From: Roseovarius sp. EL26
GTDB taxonomy: Bacteria; Pseudomonadota; Alphaproteobacteria; Rhodobacterales; Rhodobacteraceae
Direction: 5' to 3'
NCBI RefSeq assembly: GCF_900327775.1
Contig: NZ_OUMZ01000001.1
Coordinates: 1 to 64,000, forward strand
DNA: 64,000 nt
Shown here one piece after another: positions 54,026 to 63,566 of the stretch. The translations under genes and the position numbers were made by a program. The notes below the pieces were generated by a model. It ran no database searches and was not told where the DNA came from. It saw nothing but the letters and a program-made list of their open reading frames with translations. Every line of letters starts with the position of its first letter. The first letter of the stretch is position 1.

Positions 54026-54043
54026 AATGCAAGCCCTTACATG
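54026..54043. promoter_or_regulatory. LacI-family operator 2
   Basis: AATGCAAGCCCTTACATG is an imperfect copy of operator 1, with its centre 23 bases away, about two helical turns. Two sites on one face of the helix suggest cooperative binding. Confidence 0.75.
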
Positions 54044-54106
54044 CATTTGGTTTCAAACCCATATAATTATGATAGAATTATAGAGTTATTTAGCGAAAGA
54101 CAGTTC

Positions 54107-55129
54107 ATGACAGCAATCAAAGGTGCGCCAACACTTGATGATGTGGCGAAGGCAGCAGGCGTCTCGACGGCGACTGTGTCGCGTTGCTTGAATGGCTCAG
54201 GTCGGGTGGTCGAGAAAACACGTGACCGGGTCATGCGTGCCGTTTCGGACCTAGGGTACACCCCCAACTTTGGGGCGCGGGTCATGGCCGCCAAACGCAC
54301 CTATACGATAGGGGCGATCATCCCGACGATGGAAAACGCCATCTTTGCCCGTGGCCTGCAAGCCTTTCAAGAAGAACTTCATGCAAGGGGGTATACATTG
54401 CTCGTGGCCAGTTCCGCCTATAGGCCCGAGATCGAAGAAGAGCAAATTCGCGCCTTGGTATCTCGTGGGGCAGACGGGTTGCTGTTGATTGGGCATGATC
54501 GTTCGGCGTCAATTTATAACTACCTTGAACAGCAAAACGTTCCTGCATTGGTTGCTTGGTCATATCAAAATGATACTCGTGTGCCTTCGATTGGCTTTAG
54601 CAACCGCATTGCTATGCAGGAATTGGCTGAAGAAGTCATCCGCCTAGGTCATACCAAAGTCGCAATGATTTCAGGGATATGCGAGGGGAATGATCGCGCA
54701 CGGATGCGGGTGCAGGGGTTAATAGATGCACTTGCATTACATGGGTTGGGCATAGACGCGGGCCAAATTATCGAAACTTCGTACGAGATAGATCGCGGCG
54801 CGGAAGCATTTGAATCCTTGATGGCACAAAATATCAAACCGACCGCAGTTTTGTGCGGCAACGATGTTCTCGCAGTCGGCGCACTACAACGAGCGGGTGA
54901 GCTTGGCCTGAAGGTCCCCCAAGATGTTTCTATCACTGGTTTCGATGATATCGAGTTGGCGCAAATTGTCAGTCCTCCATTGACCACCGTACATGTCCCT
55001 CATCGAGAAATGGGTCGCAAAGCCGCAAGCGAACTAGTGGATATGGTGGAACTGAGAAACACTGGAAAATCCGTTATTCTTGAGACCAGAATTACCAAGC
55101 GAGGGTCACTGGCAAAGCAAATGGATTGA
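54107..55129 (+). CDS. LacI-family regulator of the DHPS operon
   Basis: The 340-residue protein has the LacI helix-turn-helix (TLDDVAKAAGVSTATVSRCLNG, YTPNFGARVMAAKRT hinge) at residues 8-60 and a sugar-binding-like effector domain with CGNDVLAVGALQRAGELGLKVPQDVSITGFDDIELAQ. It is divergent from the DHPS operon with two operators between. The inducer would be DHPS or a downstream intermediate. I placed the start at the ATG at 54107, which begins ten residues before the helix-turn-helix; the upstream ATG at 54041 overlaps operator 2. Confidence 0.93.
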   Translation: MTAIKGAPTLDDVAKAAGVSTATVSRCLNGSGRVVEKTRDRVMRAVSDLGYTPNFGARVMAAKRTYTIGAIIPTMENAIFARGLQAFQEELHARGYTLLVASSAYRPEIEEEQIRALVSRGADGLLLIGHDRSASIYNYLEQQNVPALVAWSYQNDTRVPSIGFSNRIAMQELAEEVIRLGHTKVAMISGICEGNDRARMRVQGLIDALALHGLGIDAGQIIETSYEIDRGAEAFESLMAQNIKPTAVLCGNDVLAVGALQRAGELGLKVPQDVSITGFDDIELAQIVSPPLTTVHVPHREMGRKAASELVDMVELRNTGKSVILETRITKRGSLAKQMD

Positions 55130-55317
55130 CTTGATATTAGCGTAGTAGAATACCGCATACGCTCCCGAACGGTACCTTTGTCAGCCACCCGTAGATTCTA
55201 CGCCTGATCCGTGCTGCGAGCTGCACGAAGGGCGCTTTATTCCGCTGCTATCTTGCTGGCCAAATTTTCATGACCTGCAACACTAGTGTAAAGAGCTTGC
55301 CGCTGTGGCACCTTAAT

Positions 55318-56502
55318 TTAGGCGGTTAACGCGGCCACACCAGGCAATTCCTTGCCTTCCATCCATTCAAGAAAGGCCCCGCCTGCAGTGGAGATATAGG
55401 TGAAATCCTCTGCCGCGCCGGCCTTGTTAAGGGCGGCAACTGTGTCCCCACCGCCTGCGACCGAGGTTAGATTGCCTGCCTTGCTCAGCGCGGCGGCGTG
55501 TTTCGCGGCGGCATTGGTGGCAGTATCAAAGGGCTCGATCTCAAACGCCCCCAGCGGGCCGTTCCAGATCAGGGTTTTGGCGCTTTCCAGCGCCGCACCA
55601 ACGCGCGCCACGCTTTGCGGACCGGCGTCCAAGATCATCGCATCCTCGGGACAGGCATGGGCCGGGACGGTTTCATTTGCCGCGTTGGCGGCAAACTCCC
55701 GCGCCACAACCACATCGGCAGGCAGCAGGATTTCACAGCCAGCAGCACCGGCCTTGGTCATGATCGCGCGCGCGGTGGGGGCCATGTCGTGTTCGCACAG
55801 CGATTTGCCAACGTTCAGTCCTTGCGCGGCAAGGAAGGTGTTGGCCATGCCACCACCGATGACCAGTTGATCGACTTTCTCCACCAGATTGCCCAGAAGA
55901 TCGAGCTTGGTGGACACTTTCGCGCCACCAACGACGGCGACAACAGGGCGCTGCGGCGCACCAAGTGCGGCCTCAAGCGCTTCCAGTTCCGCCTGCATCA
56001 GGCGACCGGCGCAAGATGGCATATGTGCAGCGATACTGGTGGTCGACGCATGCGCACGGTGCGCAGCCGAGAAGGCATCATTGCAATAAATATCACCCAG
56101 ACCAGCCAGACGTTTGGCAAACTCTGCGTCATTGGCTTCTTCCCCCGGATGGAACCGGATGTTTTCCAACAACAATACGTCAGCAGCGCGGGCTTCATCT
56201 GTTAGGGCCTCGGCGCCTTCCAGTGTTTCCAATAATGTCACGGAGCGACCAAGCGCCGCTTCCAGTGCGGGAACCGCAACACGCAGGGACATATCCAGTA
56301 CCACTTTGCCCTTTGGGCGACCAAAGTGCGCAATCAGCAATGGCTTGCCGCCACGTGCCAGAATGTCGTTGATCGTGGGTACGATGCGTTCGATCCGGGT
56401 GGCGTCAGTGACAATGCCGTCTTTGACCGGCACGTTGATGTCCACACGTGTCAGCACGGTCTTACCGCTCAGATCCATGTCATCCAGTGTTTTCCAGCCC
56501 AT
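55318..56502 (-). CDS. pgk: Phosphoglycerate kinase
   Basis: The 394-residue protein is a full-length phosphoglycerate kinase: [13 protein letters not shown] at residue 16, [23 protein letters not shown], the [14 protein letters not shown] hinge and the nucleotide-binding [13 protein letters not shown] near the end. It transfers the phosphate of 1,3-bisphosphoglycerate to ADP in glycolysis, or runs in reverse. It is divergent from the cyclophilin gene at 56633. Confidence 0.99.
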   Translation of the reverse strand: MGWKTLDDMDLSGKTVLTRVDINVPVKDGIVTDATRIERIVPTINDILARGGKPLLIAHFGRPKGKVVLDMSLRVAVPALEAALGRSVTLLETLEGAEALTDEARAADVLLLENIRFHPGEEANDAEFAKRLAGLGDIYCNDAFSAAHRAHASTTSIAAHMPSCAGRLMQAELEALEAALGAPQRPVVAVVGGAKVSTKLDLLGNLVEKVDQLVIGGGMANTFLAAQGLNVGKSLCEHDMAPTARAIMTKAGAAGCEILLPADVVVAREFAANAANETVPAHACPEDAMILDAGPQSVARVGAALESAKTLIWNGPLGAFEIEPFDTATNAAAKHAAALSKAGNLTSVAGGGDTVAALNKAGAAEDFTYISTAGGAFLEWMEGKELPGVAALTA

Positions 56503-56632
56503 GCCACTACCCTCCGTTACGCAATTTCGCGCCTCTCATGGCCCGAAGCAGTCGGGGCGTCAACTACTGATACTTGGCAATCGCGAACGAAGCGCCTAGG
56601 TATCTGTCAAATCTTTACCTAAGGAGCGCCCG

Positions 56633-57139
56633 ATGGCCGAAATCAAAGACCCCGAAAACACCATCCTGATGGAACTCAAAGACGGCACCGTCGCTATCGA
56701 ATTGCTGCCTGATGTGGCCCCCGGCCACTGTGAGCGGATGAAAGAGCTGGCGCGATCGGGTGCGTATGACAATGTGGCCTTCCACCGGGTGATCGATGGC
56801 TTCATGGCGCAAACTGGCGACGTGGCCAATGGCAACATGGAAAATAATTTCAACCTACGCTCAGCGGGCACTGGTGGTAGCGACCTGCCAAACCTGAAAG
56901 CCGAATTCAGCGGCGTGCCACATGATCGTGGAACTCTGGGTGCCGCGCGCAGCCAAAACCCTGACAGCGCCAACAGCCAGTTTTTCGTCAACTTCAAAGA
57001 CAATCACTTCCTGAACCGTCAGTACACAGTTTACGGCCGCGTGATTGAAGGCATGGAGCATGTTGATGCGATCACCAAAGGTGAGCCACCCGCAAACCCG
57101 GACCGCATGATCAGCGTCAAGGTTGCCGCAGATGCGTAA
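56633..57139 (+). CDS. Peptidyl-prolyl isomerase, cytoplasmic cyclophilin
   Basis: The 168-residue protein is a cyclophilin with active-site motifs VAFHRVIDGFMAQTGD and NSQFFVNFKDNHFLNRQYTVYGRV. It has no signal peptide and should act in the cytoplasm. A second cyclophilin with a signal peptide overlaps it by eight bases. The start follows AAGGAGCGCCCG. Confidence 0.95.
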   Translation: MAEIKDPENTILMELKDGTVAIELLPDVAPGHCERMKELARSGAYDNVAFHRVIDGFMAQTGDVANGNMENNFNLRSAGTGGSDLPNLKAEFSGVPHDRGTLGAARSQNPDSANSQFFVNFKDNHFLNRQYTVYGRVIEGMEHVDAITKGEPPANPDRMISVKVAADA

Positions 57140-57680
57140 GCTGGCAGTTTTGTTTGCCCTTATGGCCAGCCCTGCGCTGGCCACTGGGCTTCAGATTGAT
57201 GTGTCTGGCAAAGCCAACGGTACGATCAAGATTGATCTGTTGGAGGATGTTGCGCCCAAGCATGTTGAGCGGATCACCGCTTTGGCCCGTGAAGGTGCTT
57301 ATGATGGCGTCGCGTTCCATCGTGTGATCAGCGGCTTTATGGCGCAAACTGGCGATGTTGAATTTGGCCGCGTCGGTAGTGGGAATTTGGGCTATGCAGG
57401 GACTGGTGGCAGTGATCGCCCGGATCTAAAATCCGAATTCTCAGATCAACCGTTTGTGCGTGGCACACTTGGCATGGCACGTTCATCCAGCCCACACAGC
57501 GCCAACAGTCAGTTTTTCATCATGTTCCAGTCAGCCCCACATCTGGACGGCCAATATACTGTGGTCGGACAAGTCACCGAAGGCATGGAGGTCGTTGACA
57601 AGATTAAACGCGGCTCAGGCCAGTCTGGCTCTGTCAGTGGCAAGCCGGATGTGATGACCAAAGTGACTGTGACTGACTGA
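57132..57680 (+). CDS. Peptidyl-prolyl isomerase, periplasmic cyclophilin
   Basis: The 182-residue protein has a signal peptide (MRKLAVLFALMASPALA, cleavage near residue 17) and the cyclophilin motifs VAFHRVISGFMAQTGD and NSQFFIMFQSAPHLDGQYTVVGQV. The ATG at 57132 overlaps the stop of the cytoplasmic cyclophilin, so the two isomerases are made together for the two compartments. Confidence 0.95.
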   Translation: MRKLAVLFALMASPALATGLQIDVSGKANGTIKIDLLEDVAPKHVERITALAREGAYDGVAFHRVISGFMAQTGDVEFGRVGSGNLGYAGTGGSDRPDLKSEFSDQPFVRGTLGMARSSSPHSANSQFFIMFQSAPHLDGQYTVVGQVTEGMEVVDKIKRGSGQSGSVSGKPDVMTKVTVTD

Positions 57681-57700
57681 TCTGTGACAGGCTATAACAC

Positions 57701-58492
57701 ATGACCGGACCTGCACATGCGCCTTATGATACACTCAAACCTATCGCGGACGGGATTTGGATTATCGATGGCGCGCCGGTCCGCTCAAATTGGCTCATGC
57801 GTGGAACACGGGCCACGGTGGTTAAGCTGCACGATGGCAGTCTCTGGGTGTATGCTCCCACAACGCTCACCACGAATTTACAGGCCGAGCTGGACGCGCT
57901 GGGGCCGGTCAAACATCTGATCGTTCCAAATACCAAGTATCTGACAGTCCTGCCGGTGTGGCAGGCGACCTATATGGACGCGATTGTTTACGGGGCACCG
58001 GGTGTGCCTGAACTGGCCGAGGGCCGCGCGGAACGGGTTCGGGTGGACTGCGAACTGGACATCGATCAGGCCGAGGCAGAGTGGGACGGGCAATTGGGCC
58101 AGATGCTGGTGCGTGGCAGTTGGCGTCATCGCGAGATGGTCTTTTTTCATCATGATAGCGCGACCTTGATTTTGGCTGATCTCATTCAGGCGCATGATAC
58201 AAATGCAATGCCTGCCTGGATGCGGCCCATTGTCTGGCTGGCAGGTACGGAACATACCGACGGTAAGATGCCCTATCTGATGGCGCGTGGGTTCAATCGG
58301 GAAGCGTTGGAGGAAAGTGTTGAAAAGCTCATCGCCTTTGCGCCTGAACGTGTGATCTTGTCACAAGGACATTGGTATCAAAGTAACGGCACGGCCGAGT
58401 TGCAGCGTGCCTTTCGTCGTTTGGTTGGATCGCAGCAATGGCTGCGGGCACTCACGACAATGGAACGTATGCGTAATCACAAAAGCAAATGA
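57701..58492 (+). CDS. DUF4336 domain protein
   Basis: The 263-residue protein matches the DUF4336 family: PIADGIWIIDGAPVRSNWLMRGTRATVVKL at residues 12-41, ELDALGPVKHLIVPNTKY, and MVFFHHDSATLILADLI. The order of elements recalls the metallo-beta-lactamase fold, but the HxHxDH zinc motif is absent, so enzymatic activity is doubtful. It follows the cyclophilins by 20 bases and may share their transcript. Confidence 0.85.
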   Translation: MTGPAHAPYDTLKPIADGIWIIDGAPVRSNWLMRGTRATVVKLHDGSLWVYAPTTLTTNLQAELDALGPVKHLIVPNTKYLTVLPVWQATYMDAIVYGAPGVPELAEGRAERVRVDCELDIDQAEAEWDGQLGQMLVRGSWRHREMVFFHHDSATLILADLIQAHDTNAMPAWMRPIVWLAGTEHTDGKMPYLMARGFNREALEESVEKLIAFAPERVILSQGHWYQSNGTAELQRAFRRLVGSQQWLRALTTMERMRNHKSK

Positions 58493-58566
58493 TCTGAAGG
58501 TGCGCCTTGTGGCGCACTGGATGTCTCGTCCTCCGCCTTTGGCGTCGCCCTCGGGATTGGCGATGT

Positions 58567-58977
58567 TCAGAACAGTTTCGGAATGCCGCCGGGCAGGGTC
58601 TCGCGGTCGACGACACCTGCACGCAGGCTGCGCCCGATACGGTGGGCGAGGGCCGACCACGCGGCCGCCTGATCCTCGGTCAGTTCCGCGCGCAAGACAG
58701 AATCGAAGAGGTCCAGCCAAGTCGAAAACATTCCCGGTTTGACATTGCCTGCCTTTAGGTGTGCCGCCATTGGGCTGCCGTCGTAGCTGCGCTCATGCAG
58801 GATGGTGTTGGCCCAGAAATCAGCCACCTTGGCCTCATGCGCGGACCAGTCTTCAACGTGGACTGCAAACACAGGCCCCAAACCGGGATGCTTGCGGATG
58901 TTGGCATAAAAGGCCGCAACAACCCGCTCGATCTCGGGGCGGGTGATGGTGAAACGGGGGGGCAGCGCGGTGTTCAT
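58567..58977 (-). CDS. Group III truncated haemoglobin
   Basis: The 136-residue protein is a 2-on-2 globin of group III: RPEIERVVAAFYANIRKHPGLGPVF, KVADFWANTILHERSYDGSPMAAHL with the haem-pocket tryptophan and Tyr, and a following helix with the proximal histidine region (MAAHL). The ATG at 58977 begins near the first helix. Oxygen or NO handling is the general family role. It precedes the FAD monooxygenase on the other side by 42 bases with both on the minus strand. Confidence 0.87.
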   Translation of the reverse strand: MNTALPPRFTITRPEIERVVAAFYANIRKHPGLGPVFAVHVEDWSAHEAKVADFWANTILHERSYDGSPMAAHLKAGNVKPGMFSTWLDLFDSVLRAELTEDQAAAWSALAHRIGRSLRAGVVDRETLPGGIPKLF

Positions 58978-59019
58978 GCCTCTGACATGCGCCAAGTGGT
59001 GGGGTGTTTCAAGGGCAGA

Positions 59020-60213
59020 TCACCGGATCGGACGGATCAGATCGCCGCAGACCAGTCGCGATAGGACGCTGGGTGCTGGGGGAATGCGCGACAAGGGCGT
59101 CAGGATGTGGTCACGCAAGCGTGGCAGCCAGCGACTGTCGGATTGATACAGCGGCGTGAACGCAGCGCTCATCAATTGGTACAGCCACAGATGCCTGCGC
59201 CGCATGCGAGTGTATCTGCGCAAGGCATCCGAAATGTCAGGCACTTCTTTCAATGACAGGCTGAGCGCCCAAGCGTCTAACAGAGCCATGTTGGCCCCTT
59301 GTCCCAGTTGCGGGCTGGCGCGATGGGCGGCGTCACCGATATGCACCAACCCGTTTGCGGCCGGGGTGCGCAGGGTGCCATGGGAATAGAATGCGGTTGT
59401 CATCTGGGTATGATCCGTGATCCCTTCCAGAAAAGGGGCCATTGCGGGCCACAGTGTGGTGGCCTGCGTCTTCCACACCTCTATTGGCTCGGAACGCCAG
59501 ATTTCTAAATCTGACTGGGTCAGAGACCAAAAGAGGGCGGCTTTGCGGGCTTGATGGTTGGGCAGAAACCCAACCGGCAGAATGCCGATCATGGTGCTGG
59601 CCTTGTGGTAACGCTGTGACAGCAGATCCAGGGGCAGGGATGTATCCACAGGCAATTCCATTGGCCAATCTACTGTACCCCAGATCGCGCCATAGGGCAG
59701 GGCCCGAGCCTTGAGCGGCGAAAGCGGAGATTTCGCGCCGGTGGCGTCGACGATCAGATCGAATGGGGGGCTTTTTGCACCCGTTTCAAAGATTAGCTGA
59801 CGTTTGTCAGCAGAGGTCACACCTGTGACCTGATGATCCGGGCACAGGGTTGCACCAGCGTGTTGCGCCGCTTCCAATACGGCGTGAAACAGGGCCGATC
59901 GATGCATGGCGAGGCCGTATTTCCCGGTGCTGTCTTTGGGGTCATACGTCACGTCCAGAATGGCGCGGTTTGATGTGCTCTCATGGCCCAGCATCCGTTT
60001 GATGGGCTGTCCCATCTGACGTGCCATGTCGCCAGCACCAATCAAGTCCAGCACATCCTGACCAACGGGCTGAATCACCAACCCTGATCCGACTGGCGCG
60101 GGGGTTGTGAACTGGTCAAAAACGGTCACCTGATGGCCATCGGCGCTCAACGCGGCGGCTGCGGCCAACCCGCCAATGCCTGCGCCAGCGATACCAATCT
60201 GTTTGGGGGGCAT
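59020..60213 (-). CDS. FAD-dependent aromatic-type monooxygenase
   Basis: The 397-residue protein is a class A flavoprotein monooxygenase: GIAGAGIGGLAAAAALSADG FAD motif at the N-terminus, DLIVDATGAKSP near residue 160 (the DG-like second motif) and the GDAAHRASPQLGQGANMALLDA FAD-ribityl motif near residue 290. It resembles salicylate-hydroxylase-like enzymes, but the substrate is unknown. It is divergent from the ileS gene. Confidence 0.9.
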   Translation of the reverse strand: MPPKQIGIAGAGIGGLAAAAALSADGHQVTVFDQFTTPAPVGSGLVIQPVGQDVLDLIGAGDMARQMGQPIKRMLGHESTSNRAILDVTYDPKDSTGKYGLAMHRSALFHAVLEAAQHAGATLCPDHQVTGVTSADKRQLIFETGAKSPPFDLIVDATGAKSPLSPLKARALPYGAIWGTVDWPMELPVDTSLPLDLLSQRYHKASTMIGILPVGFLPNHQARKAALFWSLTQSDLEIWRSEPIEVWKTQATTLWPAMAPFLEGITDHTQMTTAFYSHGTLRTPAANGLVHIGDAAHRASPQLGQGANMALLDAWALSLSLKEVPDISDALRRYTRMRRRHLWLYQLMSAAFTPLYQSDSRWLPRLRDHILTPLSRIPPAPSVLSRLVCGDLIRPIR

Positions 60214-60488
60214 AATTTGCGTCGCTTTGCTTGTGCCAACTTGTTACGCTGCCACCATAGGGCGCGGAATGCCGGACACAAATGGGAAAAATGTCGCGGT
60301 GACACCGGGCCACTGGACGGGGCCAGAACCTCGGCCTATAAGGCGCGGTATGACGTATATGTTCGGCATCATTATTCGAATTATATACCCGGCGCTCTGA
60401 GCTAGACGAGCCGCCGGGACAAGGCGTATGAGACATCACGCCGCCCCAGAGACTTCTGATAAAGACCCCGTGATAAAGGACGCCCGCG

Positions 60489-63395
60489 ATGTGCGCCGAA
60501 CTGCCTGACTACAAATCCACCCTGAACCTGCCAGAAACCGAATTTCCAATGCGCGCGGGCCTGCCCAAGCGCGAGCCTGCATGGTTGGAGCGTTGGAACA
60601 AGATCGGCATCTATGACCGTCTGCGCGACAAGGCCGAAGGCCGCCCGCCTTTCACCCTGCATGACGGCCCGCCCTATGCCAACGGCCACCTGCACATTGG
60701 TCACGCGTTGAACAAGATCCTTAAGGACATGGTGGTGCGCAGCCAACAGATGATGGGCCGCGATGCGCGCTATATCCCCGGCTGGGACTGTCACGGCCTG
60801 CCGATCGAGTGGAAGATCGAAGAGCAATACCGCAAAAAGGGCAAAAACAAAGACGAGGTCGACCTGATCGACTTCCGTCAGGAATGCCGCAAATTTGCCG
60901 AAGGCTGGATCGATGTGCAGCGCGATGAATTCAAACGTCTTGGCATTACGGGCAAGTGGGAAAAGCCGTATCTGACAATGGATTTCCGTTCCGAGCGCAT
61001 CATCGCCGAGGAATTCCAGAAATTCCTGATGAATGGCACGCTTTATCAAGGTTCCAAGCCTGTGATGTGGTCACCGGTTGAGAAAACCGCACTGGCCGAT
61101 GCCGAGGTGGAATATCACGACAAGGAAAGCTTCACCATCTGGGTGAAATTCCGTGTGGTCAACGCCGGTGATCTGGATGGCGCTCAGGTGGTGATCTGGA
61201 CGACCACCCCATGGACCATCCCATCAAACAAGGCTGTGGTGTACGGCGAAGGCATCTCGTATGGCCTCTATGAGGTGACCAGCACGCCGGATGAATGCTG
61301 GGCAGCAGCGGGTGACAAGTTCCTGCTGGCTGACAATCTGGCGGCGGACGTCATGGGTCGTGCCCGCTTGAATGATGACCAATGGCAGCGTGTGCGCGAT
61401 GTTCCCACATCCGAGCTGGCGGGGATCGGCCTGCAACACCCATTGGCAGGTGCCGAAGGCGGCGAAGGCGAATGGGACGACATTCGCGACTTCCGCGCAG
61501 CGGACTTTGTGACCGACACCGAAGGTACGGGGTTTGTCCACTGTGCGCCAAGCCACGGTATGGAAGAGTTTGAGCTGTACCGTGATCTGGGCATGCTGGA
61601 GCAGGTCATCACCTACAACGTCATGGATGATGGCGGCTTTCGCGCAAACCTGCCGTTCTTTGGTGGCAAATACATCCTGAACCGCAAGGGCGGCGAGGGC
61701 GATGCCAACAAGACCGTGATCAACAAGCTGGTCGAGGTTGGCGGCCTGCTGGCACGTGGCAAGATCAAACACAGCTATCCGCACAGCTGGCGCTCCAAAG
61801 CGCCAGTGATCTACCGCAACACGCCGCAGTGGTTTGCCGCTGTTGACCGCGCGGTGGGTGATGGTAAAGACACTTATGGCACCACGATCCGCGAACGCGC
61901 GCTCAATTCCATTGACCAACTGGTCACATGGACGCCAAAGACCGGCCGCAACCGGCTCTATTCGATGATCGAAGCACGCCCTGACTGGGTGCTGTCACGT
62001 CAACGCGCTTGGGGTGTGCCTCTGACTTGCTTCATCAAGAAAGATGCGTTGCCCACCGACGAGGGCTTCTTGCTGCGCAATGAAGAGGTCAACGCCCGCG
62101 TGCTGGAAGCTTTTGAGGCCGAAGGCGCAGACGCTTGGTACAAAGATGGCGCAAAAGAGCGCTTCCTTGAAGGCATCGTTGACCCGGCTGAGTGGGACAA
62201 AGTTGATGACATTCTGGACGTCTGGTTCGATTCTGGATCGACCCACTCCTTTGTGTTGAATGATCGCGAAGACGGATCAGAGGACGGCTTGGCCGATCTC
62301 TATCTTGAAGGCACCGATCAGCACCGTGGTTGGTTCCACTCTTCGATGCTGCAATCGTGCGGCACACGTGGCCATGCACCCTATCGTGGTGTGTTGACGC
62401 ACGGGTTTACGTTGGATGCCAAAGGCATGAAAATGTCGAAATCCGTGGGCAACACCATCTCGCCCGAGGATGTGACCAAGCAGTATGGCGCGGATATCCT
62501 GCGGCTTTGGGTGGCGCAGTCAGATTATTCTGCTGATTTGCGGATCGGGCCCGAGATCCTGAAAGGCACTGCCGACAGCTATCGCCGCCTGCGCAACACA
62601 ATGCGCTTCATGCTCGGCTCGCTGTCCGAATTCACCGAGGCCGACCGGATGGACCCGGCGGACATGCCGCGCCTGGAGCGCTGGGTGCTCAGCCGTCTGG
62701 CCGAGCTGGATGAGATCGTGCGCGACGGCTATGCAAAGTATGATTTCCAAGGCGTGTTCAGCGCGGTGTTCACCTTTGCGACAGTAGATTTGTCATCGTT
62801 CTATTTCGACGTCCGCAAAGACGCGCTTTATTGTGATGGTGACAATGAGCGCCGCCGCGCGGCGCGGACGGTGTTGGACATCCTGTTCCACCGCCTGACC
62901 AGATGGCTGGCGCCGGTGCTGGTCTTTACGATGGAAGAGGTCTGGCTGGAACGCTTCCCGGGTGATGACAGTTCGGTTCACCTGATCGATTTTGTCGAAA
63001 CACCCGCTGATTGGCGCAATGAGCAGCTTGAGGCTGGTGTGGCCAAAGTCCGCCGGGTGCGTCGAGCTGTGACCGCCTCGCTTGAGGTGCAGCGTCAGGA
63101 CAAAGTAATCGGTTCCAGCCTTGAAGCCGCGCCGATTGTGCATGTCGAGGATGCCGAAACACGCGATCTGTTGGCAACCTTTGATGTGAATGACCTGTGC
63201 ATCACCTCGGGGCTGACCATCTCAAGTGATCCTGCTCCGGCCGAGGCGTTCCGCGTTCCCGAAATCGAAGGGATTGGCGTCGTATTCGAGAAAGCTGATG
63301 GTGAGAAATGCCAGCGGTGCTGGAAAATCCTGCCAGACGTGGGCCGTCATGCACATCCCGGCACTTGCCAGCGCTGTAACGACGCGCTGGGTTGA
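60489..63395 (+). CDS. ileS: Isoleucine--tRNA ligase
   Basis: The 968-residue protein is a full IleRS: the HIGH motif in GHLHIGHALNKIL at residue 66, the editing domain with TTPWTIPSN and a conserved DTEGTGFVHCAPSHGMEE, the class I KMSKS loop in KGMKMSKSVGN, and a C-terminal four-cysteine zinc finger (CQRCWKI and CQRCND). It charges tRNA-Ile. The start follows AAAGGACGCCCGCG. Confidence 0.98.
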   Translation: MCAELPDYKSTLNLPETEFPMRAGLPKREPAWLERWNKIGIYDRLRDKAEGRPPFTLHDGPPYANGHLHIGHALNKILKDMVVRSQQMMGRDARYIPGWDCHGLPIEWKIEEQYRKKGKNKDEVDLIDFRQECRKFAEGWIDVQRDEFKRLGITGKWEKPYLTMDFRSERIIAEEFQKFLMNGTLYQGSKPVMWSPVEKTALADAEVEYHDKESFTIWVKFRVVNAGDLDGAQVVIWTTTPWTIPSNKAVVYGEGISYGLYEVTSTPDECWAAAGDKFLLADNLAADVMGRARLNDDQWQRVRDVPTSELAGIGLQHPLAGAEGGEGEWDDIRDFRAADFVTDTEGTGFVHCAPSHGMEEFELYRDLGMLEQVITYNVMDDGGFRANLPFFGGKYILNRKGGEGDANKTVINKLVEVGGLLARGKIKHSYPHSWRSKAPVIYRNTPQWFAAVDRAVGDGKDTYGTTIRERALNSIDQLVTWTPKTGRNRLYSMIEARPDWVLSRQRAWGVPLTCFIKKDALPTDEGFLLRNEEVNARVLEAFEAEGADAWYKDGAKERFLEGIVDPAEWDKVDDILDVWFDSGSTHSFVLNDREDGSEDGLADLYLEGTDQHRGWFHSSMLQSCGTRGHAPYRGVLTHGFTLDAKGMKMSKSVGNTISPEDVTKQYGADILRLWVAQSDYSADLRIGPEILKGTADSYRRLRNTMRFMLGSLSEFTEADRMDPADMPRLERWVLSRLAELDEIVRDGYAKYDFQGVFSAVFTFATVDLSSFYFDVRKDALYCDGDNERRRAARTVLDILFHRLTRWLAPVLVFTMEEVWLERFPGDDSSVHLIDFVETPADWRNEQLEAGVAKVRRVRRAVTASLEVQRQDKVIGSSLEAAPIVHVEDAETRDLLATFDVNDLCITSGLTISSDPAPAEAFRVPEIEGIGVVFEKADGEKCQRCWKILPDVGRHAHPGTCQRCNDALG

Positions 63396-63397
63396 GA

Positions 63398-63450
63398 GTG
63401 AGGCGGGGGCGCTGCCCCCGTCGCTGCGCGCCTCCCCCGAGATATTTTGT
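63398..63450. repeat. GC-rich intergenic repeat after ileS
   Basis: This gap has GCGGGGGCGCTGCCCCCGTC followed by GCTGCGCGCCTCCCCCGAGAT, a self-complementary GC-rich segment that I associate with the dispersed intergenic repeats of Rhodobacteraceae. It occurs once in this window. Confidence 0.4.
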
Positions 63451-63466
63451 GTCAGATGAATGAAGG

Positions 63467-63491
63467 ACCCCGGTGATTGGCCGGGGTTTTT
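63467..63491 (+). terminator. Intrinsic terminator after ileS
   Basis: ACCCCGG (63467-63473) pairs with CCGGGGT (63481-63487) around a 7-base loop and runs straight into TTTTT. Confidence 0.9.
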
Positions 63492-63566
63492 CATTTTGTG
63501 CTGTAAGGTCCCTTGCACAGCTGCAGATTTTACTTAGGGTTGTGGTTCGGGTTTATGGGGTTTTTT

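Noticed and set aside
60402..61049. A 215-codon minus-strand frame across the start of ileS
   Set aside because: It overlaps the ileS coding sequence and has no ribosome site or recognisable domain.
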